Below are positions 43,689 to 51,182 of a DNA stretch of 64,000 bases, in pieces. The stretch covers positions 62,001 through 126,000 of the forward strand of contig JAHAJA010000005.1 of the NCBI GenBank assembly GCA_018372435.1, read 5' to 3'. The notes beneath the pieces were generated by a model. It was given only the letters and a program-made list of their open reading frames with translations, did no database searches and had not been told where the DNA came from. Source of the stretch: Clostridiales bacterium (GTDB lineage: Bacteria > Bacillota > Clostridia > Lachnospirales > Lachnospiraceae). Position 1 is the stretch's first letter. Each line of letters begins with the position of its first letter. The translations under genes and the position numbers were made by a program.

Positions 43689-44963
43689 ATGACAGAAGAG
43701 AGAAAATTATTGGTTGGATTTGACTTATGTAATGATTTTTCACAAATAAGCTGTTATAGCAGAAAGTCATTTGAGCCGGAATCCATCTGTTATACCGATG
43801 ATGATACGAAGTATATGATACCTACTGTATTAGGTGTAAGAAAAGATACGAAGGAATGGTTGTTTGGTGAAGATGCTATTGCTAAGGTGAAGTTAGACCA
43901 AGCAGTACTAATTGATCAAATAGTTGATAGAATCTGCAAAAGAGAAGAATTCTATGTCTTTGATGTGAAGATATCACCAGAAGCAGTACTTGAAAAATAC
44001 TTTAGGAAATGTCTAAGCTTACTAAAACGCTATTACCCTAATGATATGGTAGCTAAATTAGTAGTTACAATACCTGTACTTGATCTTAATTTAATCAAGA
44101 CGATATATAAAGCTTTAGAAGCACTTGCTTTAGAAAAAGATCGTGTGTCGATACAAAGTCACACGCAGAGTGCAGTGAATTTTGCTATGAGCCAGAATCG
44201 TGACTTATGGATGAATGATGTGGGTATCTTTGACTTTGAAGAGAATGGACTTCAGTATTACCAGATAAAGATTAATAGAAAACATGTACCTATGACCATT
44301 ACTGTTACACAGAAAGATCTATCTGATACCTTGAGTTATGATTTACTTGAAGATCTTGATGATAAGGAAAGTTTATCTTATATCTTCGAAAACCTGGCTA
44401 AAAGTGTACTTTATAAACAGCTGGTAACAACGCTTTATATGACGGGAAAAGGTTTCGAAGGAACTTGGGCCGATGAAGTGTTTAAACATCTATGTGCAGG
44501 GCGACGTGTGTTTAAGGGACAGAACCTTTATACGAAGGGTGCTTGCTACTATGCAAGGCAATTATCAGGTGAAGGTCGGGCGGAAGATTTTATATATCTA
44601 ACAGAAGAGATGATTGCTAGTTCCGTTGGCATAACACTGTATAAAGATGCACGACTTAATGAGTATACCTTAGTGAAAGCAGGAACTCTTTGGTATGAAG
44701 CAAGTTGTGAGGTTAGGCTGATTTTAGATGATATGGATGAAATAATAATTAGTGTACAGGATTTATATAGCAAAGAAGTTCATAAACATGAAATCTCTTT
44801 GGCTGCTTTAGAAAAAAGGCCCCCTAAGATGACAAGAATTGAACTTAGAATTTCTTTTGACGATCCTAATACATGTATAGTAACGGTCAAGGATATGGGG
44901 TTTGGTGAGTATTTCCCTTCGACCAACCAAGTGATAGAGCAGACGATTATGTTGTCTTACTAA
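43689..44963 (+). CDS. Hsp70/actin-fold protein (DUF5716-like)
   Basis: 424 residues with an AAAGGAG site. The N-terminus LLVGFDLCNDFSQISCYS is a phosphate-1 loop of the actin/Hsp70 superfamily. DDTKYMIPTVLGVRK and LFGEDAIAK follow the Hsp70 layout, and KLVVTIPVLD resembles the Hsp70 strand before the connect region. A TGKGFEGTWADEVFKHL stretch corresponds to the phosphate-2/adenosine region. There is no C-terminal substrate-binding domain. It may be a nucleotide-dependent scaffold or chaperone. The second position in the operon suggests a complex with the giant protein at 40091. Confidence 0.7.
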   Translation: MTEERKLLVGFDLCNDFSQISCYSRKSFEPESICYTDDDTKYMIPTVLGVRKDTKEWLFGEDAIAKVKLDQAVLIDQIVDRICKREEFYVFDVKISPEAVLEKYFRKCLSLLKRYYPNDMVAKLVVTIPVLDLNLIKTIYKALEALALEKDRVSIQSHTQSAVNFAMSQNRDLWMNDVGIFDFEENGLQYYQIKINRKHVPMTITVTQKDLSDTLSYDLLEDLDDKESLSYIFENLAKSVLYKQLVTTLYMTGKGFEGTWADEVFKHLCAGRRVFKGQNLYTKGACYYARQLSGEGRAEDFIYLTEEMIASSVGITLYKDARLNEYTLVKAGTLWYEASCEVRLILDDMDEIIISVQDLYSKEVHKHEISLAALEKRPPKMTRIELRISFDDPNTCIVTVKDMGFGEYFPSTNQVIEQTIMLSY

Positions 44964-44984
44964 GATTTAAAAAGGAGTACAGTT

Positions 44985-45824
44985 ATGGGAAAATTAATCT
45001 TTTGTACAGGACAAGTTACACAAAAACCGTATACCTTTCCATTTTCTAAGACGAAAATCTATTCTATGGAGGAGTTAAATTATTATTTATACAATAATAT
45101 CTATCTAATTTCAGAGGATACATTCCAGTATTCGTTATGTGATTGGATTGAGAATGAGTTGCTATTACCGGAAGTGGCAGACAAGATTCGTAACTTATTA
45201 AACCGCCGTAATAATCTTAAGGATGTTGTAGTTAGTCTATTGTGTAGTGCAGATTATTATACAGAACAACAGATTCGTGAACTTATTCAAGTGATGGAAC
45301 AGATCGAGCGGATGCCGATGATTAAGAAAAGGAAAATTAAAGCAGATAATTATCTTATGTATGGGCAGTATGCGAAAGCGTCCTCGGAGTATGAGGCGAT
45401 TGTAGATGCCAAAGAGGCGGCTGTGTTTTCTGGGGTTGAATATGGAGATATCTTTCATAATTTAGCTGTTGCGAAGGCTAGAACAATTTCGGCTTCAGAA
45501 GCAGCGAAATACTATTTATTAGCGTATAGACGAAATCAAAGGGAAGAATCGTTGGTACAGTATCTATATGCATTGTTATTGTCAAAGAATACGGAAGAAT
45601 TCAAGGCAGCCTGTGAGGAATTTGCTATATCAAAGGAACGTCAAGAACAATTAGAGGAAGATATCTTCATTAAGGAACTTGCAGCACTTGAAACAGCGGA
45701 TTATGAAAGTATTGAGCGATTAAGTGATTTGAAGAAAGAGGGTAAAGTAGCGCAGTACTACAGGGAACTCAAAAACACAATCCGACAATATAAGGATACC
45801 TATCGTAAAGGAATCCTTTCATAG
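44985..45824 (+). CDS. Helical protein of unknown function in the Hsp70-like operon
   Basis: 279 residues with AAAAGGAG. The first 75 residues begin MGKLIFCTGQVTQKPYTFPF and look like a compact alpha-beta unit. From about 75 on it is helical with TPR-like pairs, for example YLMYGQYAKASSEYEAIVDA and IFHNLAVAKARTISASEAAK. No signal peptide or membrane helix. It starts 21 bp after the previous stop. No family function is known to me. Confidence 0.65.
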   Translation: MGKLIFCTGQVTQKPYTFPFSKTKIYSMEELNYYLYNNIYLISEDTFQYSLCDWIENELLLPEVADKIRNLLNRRNNLKDVVVSLLCSADYYTEQQIRELIQVMEQIERMPMIKKRKIKADNYLMYGQYAKASSEYEAIVDAKEAAVFSGVEYGDIFHNLAVAKARTISASEAAKYYLLAYRRNQREESLVQYLYALLLSKNTEEFKAACEEFAISKERQEQLEEDIFIKELAALETADYESIERLSDLKKEGKVAQYYRELKNTIRQYKDTYRKGILS

Positions 45825-45840
45825 ACTAGGAGTCAAGAAA

Positions 45841-47133
45841 ATGGGATTATTTAGTATATTAAAGAAAAAAAAGAGGCAAGAAGAAAAGGATGCTGGTCAA
45901 GAATTTCTAGAAATGGCATACGCTATGAAGAAATTAAATCAAGAAAGACTTGATGACGAAGCGAATCGTAAAGTTATTGATACAGATAAAAAAAGTAGTA
46001 AGGATAAAGAAGACAACTTTTCAATGGAGATGGAATCTTATGAGGTTGATCTTGATTCTAAGCCAGATAGAGAACGTTATATCAGAGGGTATTGTGAGCA
46101 GATTATAGAAGCTACAAGGCAGAACGAAGAGGCCAAATTAGAGTATCAAACAGTAACGTCTTACTTGACGGATATACAAAAGATTGATCGTATTGAAGGG
46201 GAAGAAAGGGAAGCACTTGTAGATACTGCTAGAAACCTTGTTACGCTGTCAAGAGAGCGCCATGAGTATCAGGATAAGCGTGAAATCAAACTTTCTGAGA
46301 AACAATATAAGTATTACGAGAAGAATGAGCTGAAACTTCCAGAAGATATCAAGAAATTAGAGGAATATGAAGCCTATAACACAAAAATCAAGAATGATAT
46401 GCGCCATCTTGAAGGAGAGAAAAGTGTATTAAAACATCAGAAGAAAGAATATGCCGCATCTCAACGTTATCTTAAGAAGATAGCCATAACTACCTCGGTA
46501 CTTGTGGTAACAATGTTTGCTTTATTCTATGTACTTGATTCGGTGGCAGGAAAAGACATGCAACTACCGTTTTTGTTAACGGTAGCATTAGCAGGTATAA
46601 GTGGATTATTCATATTTTTAGAAGGTCGTAAGAACGCATACAATTTAAAGTTAGCACAAATTAAGTTGAATAAGGCAATTACTATGTTGAATACGGTTAA
46701 GATTAAATATGTAAATAGTACAAATTGCATCGACTATACTTGTAAGAAGTACAACGTTAATAGTGCATTAGAGCTTCGTTTTCAATGGGAACAATATTGC
46801 AAGGCGAAGAAGATGCAGTTAGACCTTGTGCGTAATACAGAAAGAATGAATGACTTTAATATAAAGCTTATGGATCAATTGAAACAGTATGAAGTGTCAG
46901 ATCTTGATATATGGACATATCAAGCAGCAGCACTTATTGATAGCAAAGAAATGGTAGAGATAAGACATCGGCTTAATCTAAGACGTCAAAAGATTCGTGA
47001 ACGAATTGAATACAATACGGAAATTAAGGAAAAAGGTTTTACACAATTGTCTGATTTGGTAGAAAAGATACCAGAAGCAAAACAAGAAGTTGCGAAAGTA
47101 TTGGAAGAATATCATATCGGTGTATCCGCATAG
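45841..47133 (+). CDS. Coiled-coil membrane protein in the Hsp70-like operon
   Basis: 430 residues with TAGGAG. The N-terminal half (about 10-215) is highly charged and helical, with long coiled-coil heptads around 85-215. Two membrane helices follow close together (about 218-240 and 242-260), then a second helical charged region (about 270-430). Both ends should lie on the same side of the membrane, presumably the cytoplasm. This would anchor the operon's soluble products to the membrane. Unknown function. Confidence 0.65.
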   Translation: MGLFSILKKKKRQEEKDAGQEFLEMAYAMKKLNQERLDDEANRKVIDTDKKSSKDKEDNFSMEMESYEVDLDSKPDRERYIRGYCEQIIEATRQNEEAKLEYQTVTSYLTDIQKIDRIEGEEREALVDTARNLVTLSRERHEYQDKREIKLSEKQYKYYEKNELKLPEDIKKLEEYEAYNTKIKNDMRHLEGEKSVLKHQKKEYAASQRYLKKIAITTSVLVVTMFALFYVLDSVAGKDMQLPFLLTVALAGISGLFIFLEGRKNAYNLKLAQIKLNKAITMLNTVKIKYVNSTNCIDYTCKKYNVNSALELRFQWEQYCKAKKMQLDLVRNTERMNDFNIKLMDQLKQYEVSDLDIWTYQAAALIDSKEMVEIRHRLNLRRQKIRERIEYNTEIKEKGFTQLSDLVEKIPEAKQEVAKVLEEYHIGVSA

Positions 47134-47203
47134 GTATAGAAGTATAGGTATATAACCGTATGGATAACCATAAGACTATGTTGCGTGACTGATTATAACG
47201 ATA

Positions 47204-47232
47204 TATAGATACCGTAAGTTATGGTATCTATA
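47204..47232 (+). terminator. Hairpin after the Hsp70-like operon
   Basis: TATAGATACC and GGTATCTATA pair across nine bases; the tail is AT-rich rather than a clean T run. Confidence 0.5.
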
Positions 47233-47265
47233 AATAAATAATATACAAAAAAGTTACAGTTTTCG

Positions 47266-47294
47266 TTGACAAAATGTATAAACGTGAGTATGAT
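47266..47294 (+). promoter_or_regulatory. Promoter of the trpXYZ T-box transcript
   Basis: TTGACA (47266-47271), a 17-bp spacer and TATGAT (47289-47294). Confidence 0.8.
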
Positions 47295-47299
47295 ATAAG

Positions 47300-47575
47300 C
47301 AATGAATATGAAAAACCGTTGAGAAAGAGGAGTAATTCTTATACGATATCACAGAGAGCTGCTGTTGGTGGGAATGCAGTATGGAGTGTATGAATGAATG
47401 GGCTTTCGAGGGCAACCCCGAATTATTTAGTAGGCGTTGACGGGAACCATACCTGTTACAAATATGGCACATATGATAGTATGTGAAAAGAGTGGGCATT
47501 AGCCAATTTGAGTGGTACCGCGGAATTGTTAGAATCCGTCTCAGGAATATTTTTCTTGAGGCGTTTTTTTTATGC
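47300..47575 (+). promoter_or_regulatory. T-box riboswitch with a tryptophan specifier
   Basis: Stem I carries AGAGAG and the TGGTGGGAATGCAG element. The specifier region reads GAA-TGG-GCT, with TGG (tryptophan) at 47399-47401. The antiterminator bulge is TGGTACCGCGG at 47513-47523. The terminator is the ten-pair stem GTCTCAGGAA/TTCTTGAGGC ending at about 47561, followed by a T run. Uncharged tRNA-Trp should allow transcription of the transporter genes downstream. Confidence 0.88.
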
Positions 47576-47762
47576 AAAAATTGATTAACATCAAAGATTG
47601 ATTAACGTCAAAAATTGGTTAGAATCAATTGATAATAACATATCTTATAAAGCAGCACTCAATAGGAGAACGGGAATTGATCATTATTCATGCTTTGATT
47701 AACGGTATGTTGAACTAAGTATAGGTATAGCAATATAAATGATTGAAAGGTAGGTAGTTAGG

Positions 47763-48827
47763 ATGAGAAAATCAAAAAAAGTTATAGCAGTAGTTTTAAG
47801 TACGGTAATGGCGATGACGATGTTAGGTGGTTGCGCTTCGAAGACAGATAATAATAGTAGTAGAGAAGCAGCAAGTGGGAGCGTTAAATCGGAAAGTAAT
47901 GGAGACGAATACACAATAGGGATCGGGCAGTTTGCGCAACATGGTTCTCTTGATAATTGTAGAGAAGGTTTCCTAGCAGGTTTAAAAGAAGAAGGAATTG
48001 AAGAGGGTAAGAACCTTACAATCAAATATGATAATGCCAATGCAGATACAGGAACAGCATCTCAAATTGCATCCAACTATGTGGCAAATAAAGTGGACTT
48101 AATCTGTGGAATCGCAACACCAATGGCACAAAGTGCTTATGGTGCAGCTAAAGATGCGGGCATACCAGTAATCTTTACAGCAGTTACTGATCCAATTCTA
48201 GCTGAACTTGCGAAGGAAGATGGAACTCCAGTAGGAGAGATTACAGGAACTTCAGATAAGTTACCAGTAAAGCAACAATTAGAGATGATACGAAAGATTC
48301 TTCCAGATGCAAAGAAAATTGGTATTATGTATACTACCAGTGAAGTGAATTCAGAATCTGCAATCGCTGATTATGAAGCAGCGGCTACAGAATATGGATT
48401 TGAAATCGTTAAGGGAGCGATTGCAACGGCAACAGATATTCCATTAGTTGCAGATGATATCCTTGGCAAGGTAGATTGTATGACGAATATCACAGATAAT
48501 ACGGTAGTTAGTGGATTACCAGTAATCCTAGCGAAAGCAAATGAGAAGAATATCCCTGTGTTTGGTAGCGAAATAGAACAAGTTAAGATCGGTTGCTTAG
48601 CAGCAGTTGGACTTGATTATTTTGAACTTGGAAAGCAAACAGGAGCTATGGCTGCAAAAGTATTAAAAGGTGAGAAAAAAGCAAGTGAAATCGATTTTGA
48701 AATTATTGAAGAAGGTAGTTTCTATGGTAATACAGCAGTTGCTGAGCAATTAGGACTTACCATTCCTACTGAGTTAACAGATAAGGCAGTTAATATGTTT
48801 GATACGATAGAAGAAGTTACAGAATAA
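47763..48827 (+). CDS. trpX: Tryptophan ABC transporter, substrate-binding lipoprotein
   Basis: 354 residues. The signal sequence ends in the lipobox MLGGCASK. The mature protein is an ABC_sub_bind (PF04392) type two-lobed binding protein: IGIGQFAQHGSLDNCREGF, then NADTGTASQIASNYVANKVD and GSEIEQVKIGCLAAVGLDYFELG. The family is widely coupled to T-boxes in Firmicutes, and the upstream T-box reads TGG, so tryptophan is the expected ligand. GAAAGG precedes the start. It forms an operon with the permease and ATPase. Confidence 0.88.
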   Translation: MRKSKKVIAVVLSTVMAMTMLGGCASKTDNNSSREAASGSVKSESNGDEYTIGIGQFAQHGSLDNCREGFLAGLKEEGIEEGKNLTIKYDNANADTGTASQIASNYVANKVDLICGIATPMAQSAYGAAKDAGIPVIFTAVTDPILAELAKEDGTPVGEITGTSDKLPVKQQLEMIRKILPDAKKIGIMYTTSEVNSESAIADYEAAATEYGFEIVKGAIATATDIPLVADDILGKVDCMTNITDNTVVSGLPVILAKANEKNIPVFGSEIEQVKIGCLAAVGLDYFELGKQTGAMAAKVLKGEKKASEIDFEIIEEGSFYGNTAVAEQLGLTIPTELTDKAVNMFDTIEEVTE

Positions 48828-48905
48828 TTCATTTAATTTTATACTTGACGGCTACCTGTAAAGGAATAGTTTAAGTATGTAGTAGAAACAAAGGAGGAAC
48901 AGTTA

Positions 48906-49826
48906 ATGTTCACGTATTTGTATAATTTATTTAGTAGTATAGATAATCAAAGAGGAAGTATACTAATTCAAGGGCTAATCTTTGCCATTCTAGCCCTTGG
49001 AGTATACATAACGTATAAGATTCTTGATTTTCCAGATTTATCAGTGGACGGAACATTCCCTCTCGGAGCGGCAGTTACAGCTGTTATGATAACCAAAGGT
49101 GTTAATCCTTTTCTTACTTTACCAGTGGCATTCTTGTGTGGTGCTTTCGCAGGTATGTTAACGGGACTAATACATGTTAAGCTTAAGGTTAGAGATTTAT
49201 TAGCTGGTATTATCATTAGTACGGCATTATATACAGTAAACTTAAGAATTGCGGGTAAATCCAACGTACCATTTTTTTCAAAAGACACAATCTTCACTAG
49301 TGGTATAATCGGAAAGTTGTTTGGGAATATGAATACAACTGTAGTTAAGATAATCGTGGTTGCTATTATTGTATTGATAATAAAGATTCTACTTGATCTA
49401 TACCTTAAGACTCGTTCGGGGTATTTATTACGTGCTACAGGCGATAACAGTACCTTAGTAACTTCTCTTGGTAAAGATAAAGGGTTAGTTAAGATATTAG
49501 GACTAAGCTTAGCCAATGGTTTAGCGGCACTAGCTGGTTGTATCTATGCACAAGATGCCTCATACTTCGATGCGAGCATGGGTACAGGCATGGTTATGCT
49601 TGGTCTTGCAAGTGTTATTATAGGTATTAGTGTATTTGGGAGAATGCAGTTAATGAAGCCAACTACTGCAGTTATAATTGGAAGTGTCATTTATAAACTG
49701 TGTATAGCAGTTGCCATAGCAGCAGGTTTAGTAGCAAGTGATTTGAAACTAGTGTATTCGGTATTATTCCTTATAATCTTAGTATCAACTACTGATCGTA
49801 GAAAGAAGGTGAAGGCCAATGCTTGA
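48906..49826 (+). CDS. trpY: Tryptophan ABC transporter, permease
   Basis: 306 residues with an AGGAGG site. Eight to nine membrane helices of the branched-chain-amino-acid-type permease family (LivH-like, BPD_transp_2) are visible, with the conserved loop LRATGDNSTLVTSLGKDKG that contacts the ATPase. It overlaps the ATPase gene by eight bases. Confidence 0.88.
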   Translation: MFTYLYNLFSSIDNQRGSILIQGLIFAILALGVYITYKILDFPDLSVDGTFPLGAAVTAVMITKGVNPFLTLPVAFLCGAFAGMLTGLIHVKLKVRDLLAGIIISTALYTVNLRIAGKSNVPFFSKDTIFTSGIIGKLFGNMNTTVVKIIVVAIIVLIIKILLDLYLKTRSGYLLRATGDNSTLVTSLGKDKGLVKILGLSLANGLAALAGCIYAQDASYFDASMGTGMVMLGLASVIIGISVFGRMQLMKPTTAVIIGSVIYKLCIAVAIAAGLVASDLKLVYSVLFLIILVSTTDRRKKVKANA

Positions 49827-50592
49827 ATTAAAGAACATCTATAAGTATTATAATCCAGGAACTGTTAGTGAAGTATGTTTATTCAAGGATTTTAATCTTG
49901 AAATTAAAGATAATGAATTCGTATCGGTAGTTGGAAGCAATGGATCAGGTAAGACTTCCATGTTGAATATAATTTGTGGTAGTATACCAATTGACCGCGG
50001 ACAGATTCTAATAAACGATGCAGATATCACAAAGATGAAAGAATTCAAACGTCAAAGAAGAATTGGCCGTGTATATCAAAATCCTGCACTAGGTACTTGT
50101 CCGCATATGACAGTACTTGAGAATATGGCGATTGCGGATAATAAAGGAAAACCATTTAATTTACGTTTTGGAACCAATCGGTCTCGTGTTGACTATTATC
50201 GAGATAATTTGAAGTCGTTGAAATTAGGATTAGAGGATAAGATGAATCTAAAAGTTGGTTCTCTTTCTGGTGGTCAAAGACAAGCAATGGCATTACTTAT
50301 GACTATTATGACGCCAATTGATTTCTTGATATTAGATGAACATACAGCAGCGCTTGATCCTAAGACAGCTGATCTGATTATGGAGATTACAGGGAATATT
50401 GTCAGAGAGAAGAAGTTAACAACAATTATGGTTACACATAATCTTCGCTATGCTATTCAATATGGAAATAGGTTACTAATGATGCATCAAGGAGAAGCAA
50501 TTATGGATAAGAATGCAGCACAGAAGGAAGCTATGTGCGTAGAAGATATTCTAGAGGTGTTTAATCGTATTAGTATCGAATGTGGAAACTAA
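49819..50592 (+). CDS. trpZ: Tryptophan ABC transporter, ATPase
   Basis: 257 residues. Walker A is VGSNGSGKTS, the Q loop is RVYQNPALG, the signature is LSGGQRQAMA and Walker B is FLILDEHTAALDP, with the switch histidine in VTHN. It powers import through the trpY permease. The start ATG lies inside the permease end, indicating translational coupling. Confidence 0.9.
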   Translation: MLELKNIYKYYNPGTVSEVCLFKDFNLEIKDNEFVSVVGSNGSGKTSMLNIICGSIPIDRGQILINDADITKMKEFKRQRRIGRVYQNPALGTCPHMTVLENMAIADNKGKPFNLRFGTNRSRVDYYRDNLKSLKLGLEDKMNLKVGSLSGGQRQAMALLMTIMTPIDFLILDEHTAALDPKTADLIMEITGNIVREKKLTTIMVTHNLRYAIQYGNRLLMMHQGEAIMDKNAAQKEAMCVEDILEVFNRISIECGN

Positions 50593-50615
50593 AAAAATTT
50601 TCACACTATTCCCAC

Positions 50616-50644
50616 TTGACAGATTACGAGCTTTGTCATAACAT
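50616..50644 (+). promoter_or_regulatory. Promoter of the valS T-box transcript
   Basis: TTGACA (50616-50621), a 17-bp spacer and TAACAT (50639-50644). Confidence 0.65.
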
Positions 50645-50654
50645 AGTATAAAAT

Positions 50655-51008
50655 GAAAAATGTTATGATAGAGAGGATTAGGTATGTAATCTTGTCAGAG
50701 AGGAATGTCCAAAGGCTGTAAGACATTCTAAGGTAGTGCATATTGAAGGTAGCTCTTGAACAGGATTTCTGAACAAGTACGACTTGTGTTGTATGAAGTA
50801 GGAAGTCACGATTTAGTCCCGTTATAGACTAATAAGGTGAATTATTCATGACAATAGAAGAAACGTTTGAAAAACGTGCTTTCTGTTGTTGGTATTCTTA
50901 TTATAGTATTAGGAGATGTTGTCTTGTTAATACTAACGAAAAGAGTACGGATTCACAAATTAAGGTGGTACCACGGCTCTTCGTCCTTTTGATGAAGAGC
51001 CTTTTTTA
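50655..51008 (+). promoter_or_regulatory. T-box riboswitch with a valine specifier
   Basis: Stem I has AGAGAGGAATGTC and GACATTC pairing. The specifier region is GAAG-GTA-GCT, with GTA (valine) at 50749-50751. The antiterminator bulge TGGTACCACGG is at 50966-50976. The terminator GGCTCTTC/GAAGAGCC (50975-51001) ends in TTTTTT. Between 51009 and 51182 there is a further AGTCGC/GCGACT hairpin but no gene. Confidence 0.92.
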
Positions 51009-51182
51009 TGTAATTTTATAATTACGTATAGTTGCGCTCTCTTTAGGGCTCTCTTTAGGAGGCACACTACCACACAAGGTAAAGTCGCTAAGCGACTGTG
51101 TTTGGCTATGCCTATGCAAGCCGCATTAACAAAACCATCACCGTTTACGGTAGGAATATACGAAGAAAGAAGGAATAAGACT

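Noticed and set aside
48968..49516. 182-aa minus-strand ORF inside the trpY permease
   Set aside because: The plus-strand gene has clear family features and operon context; the antisense frame is a shadow.
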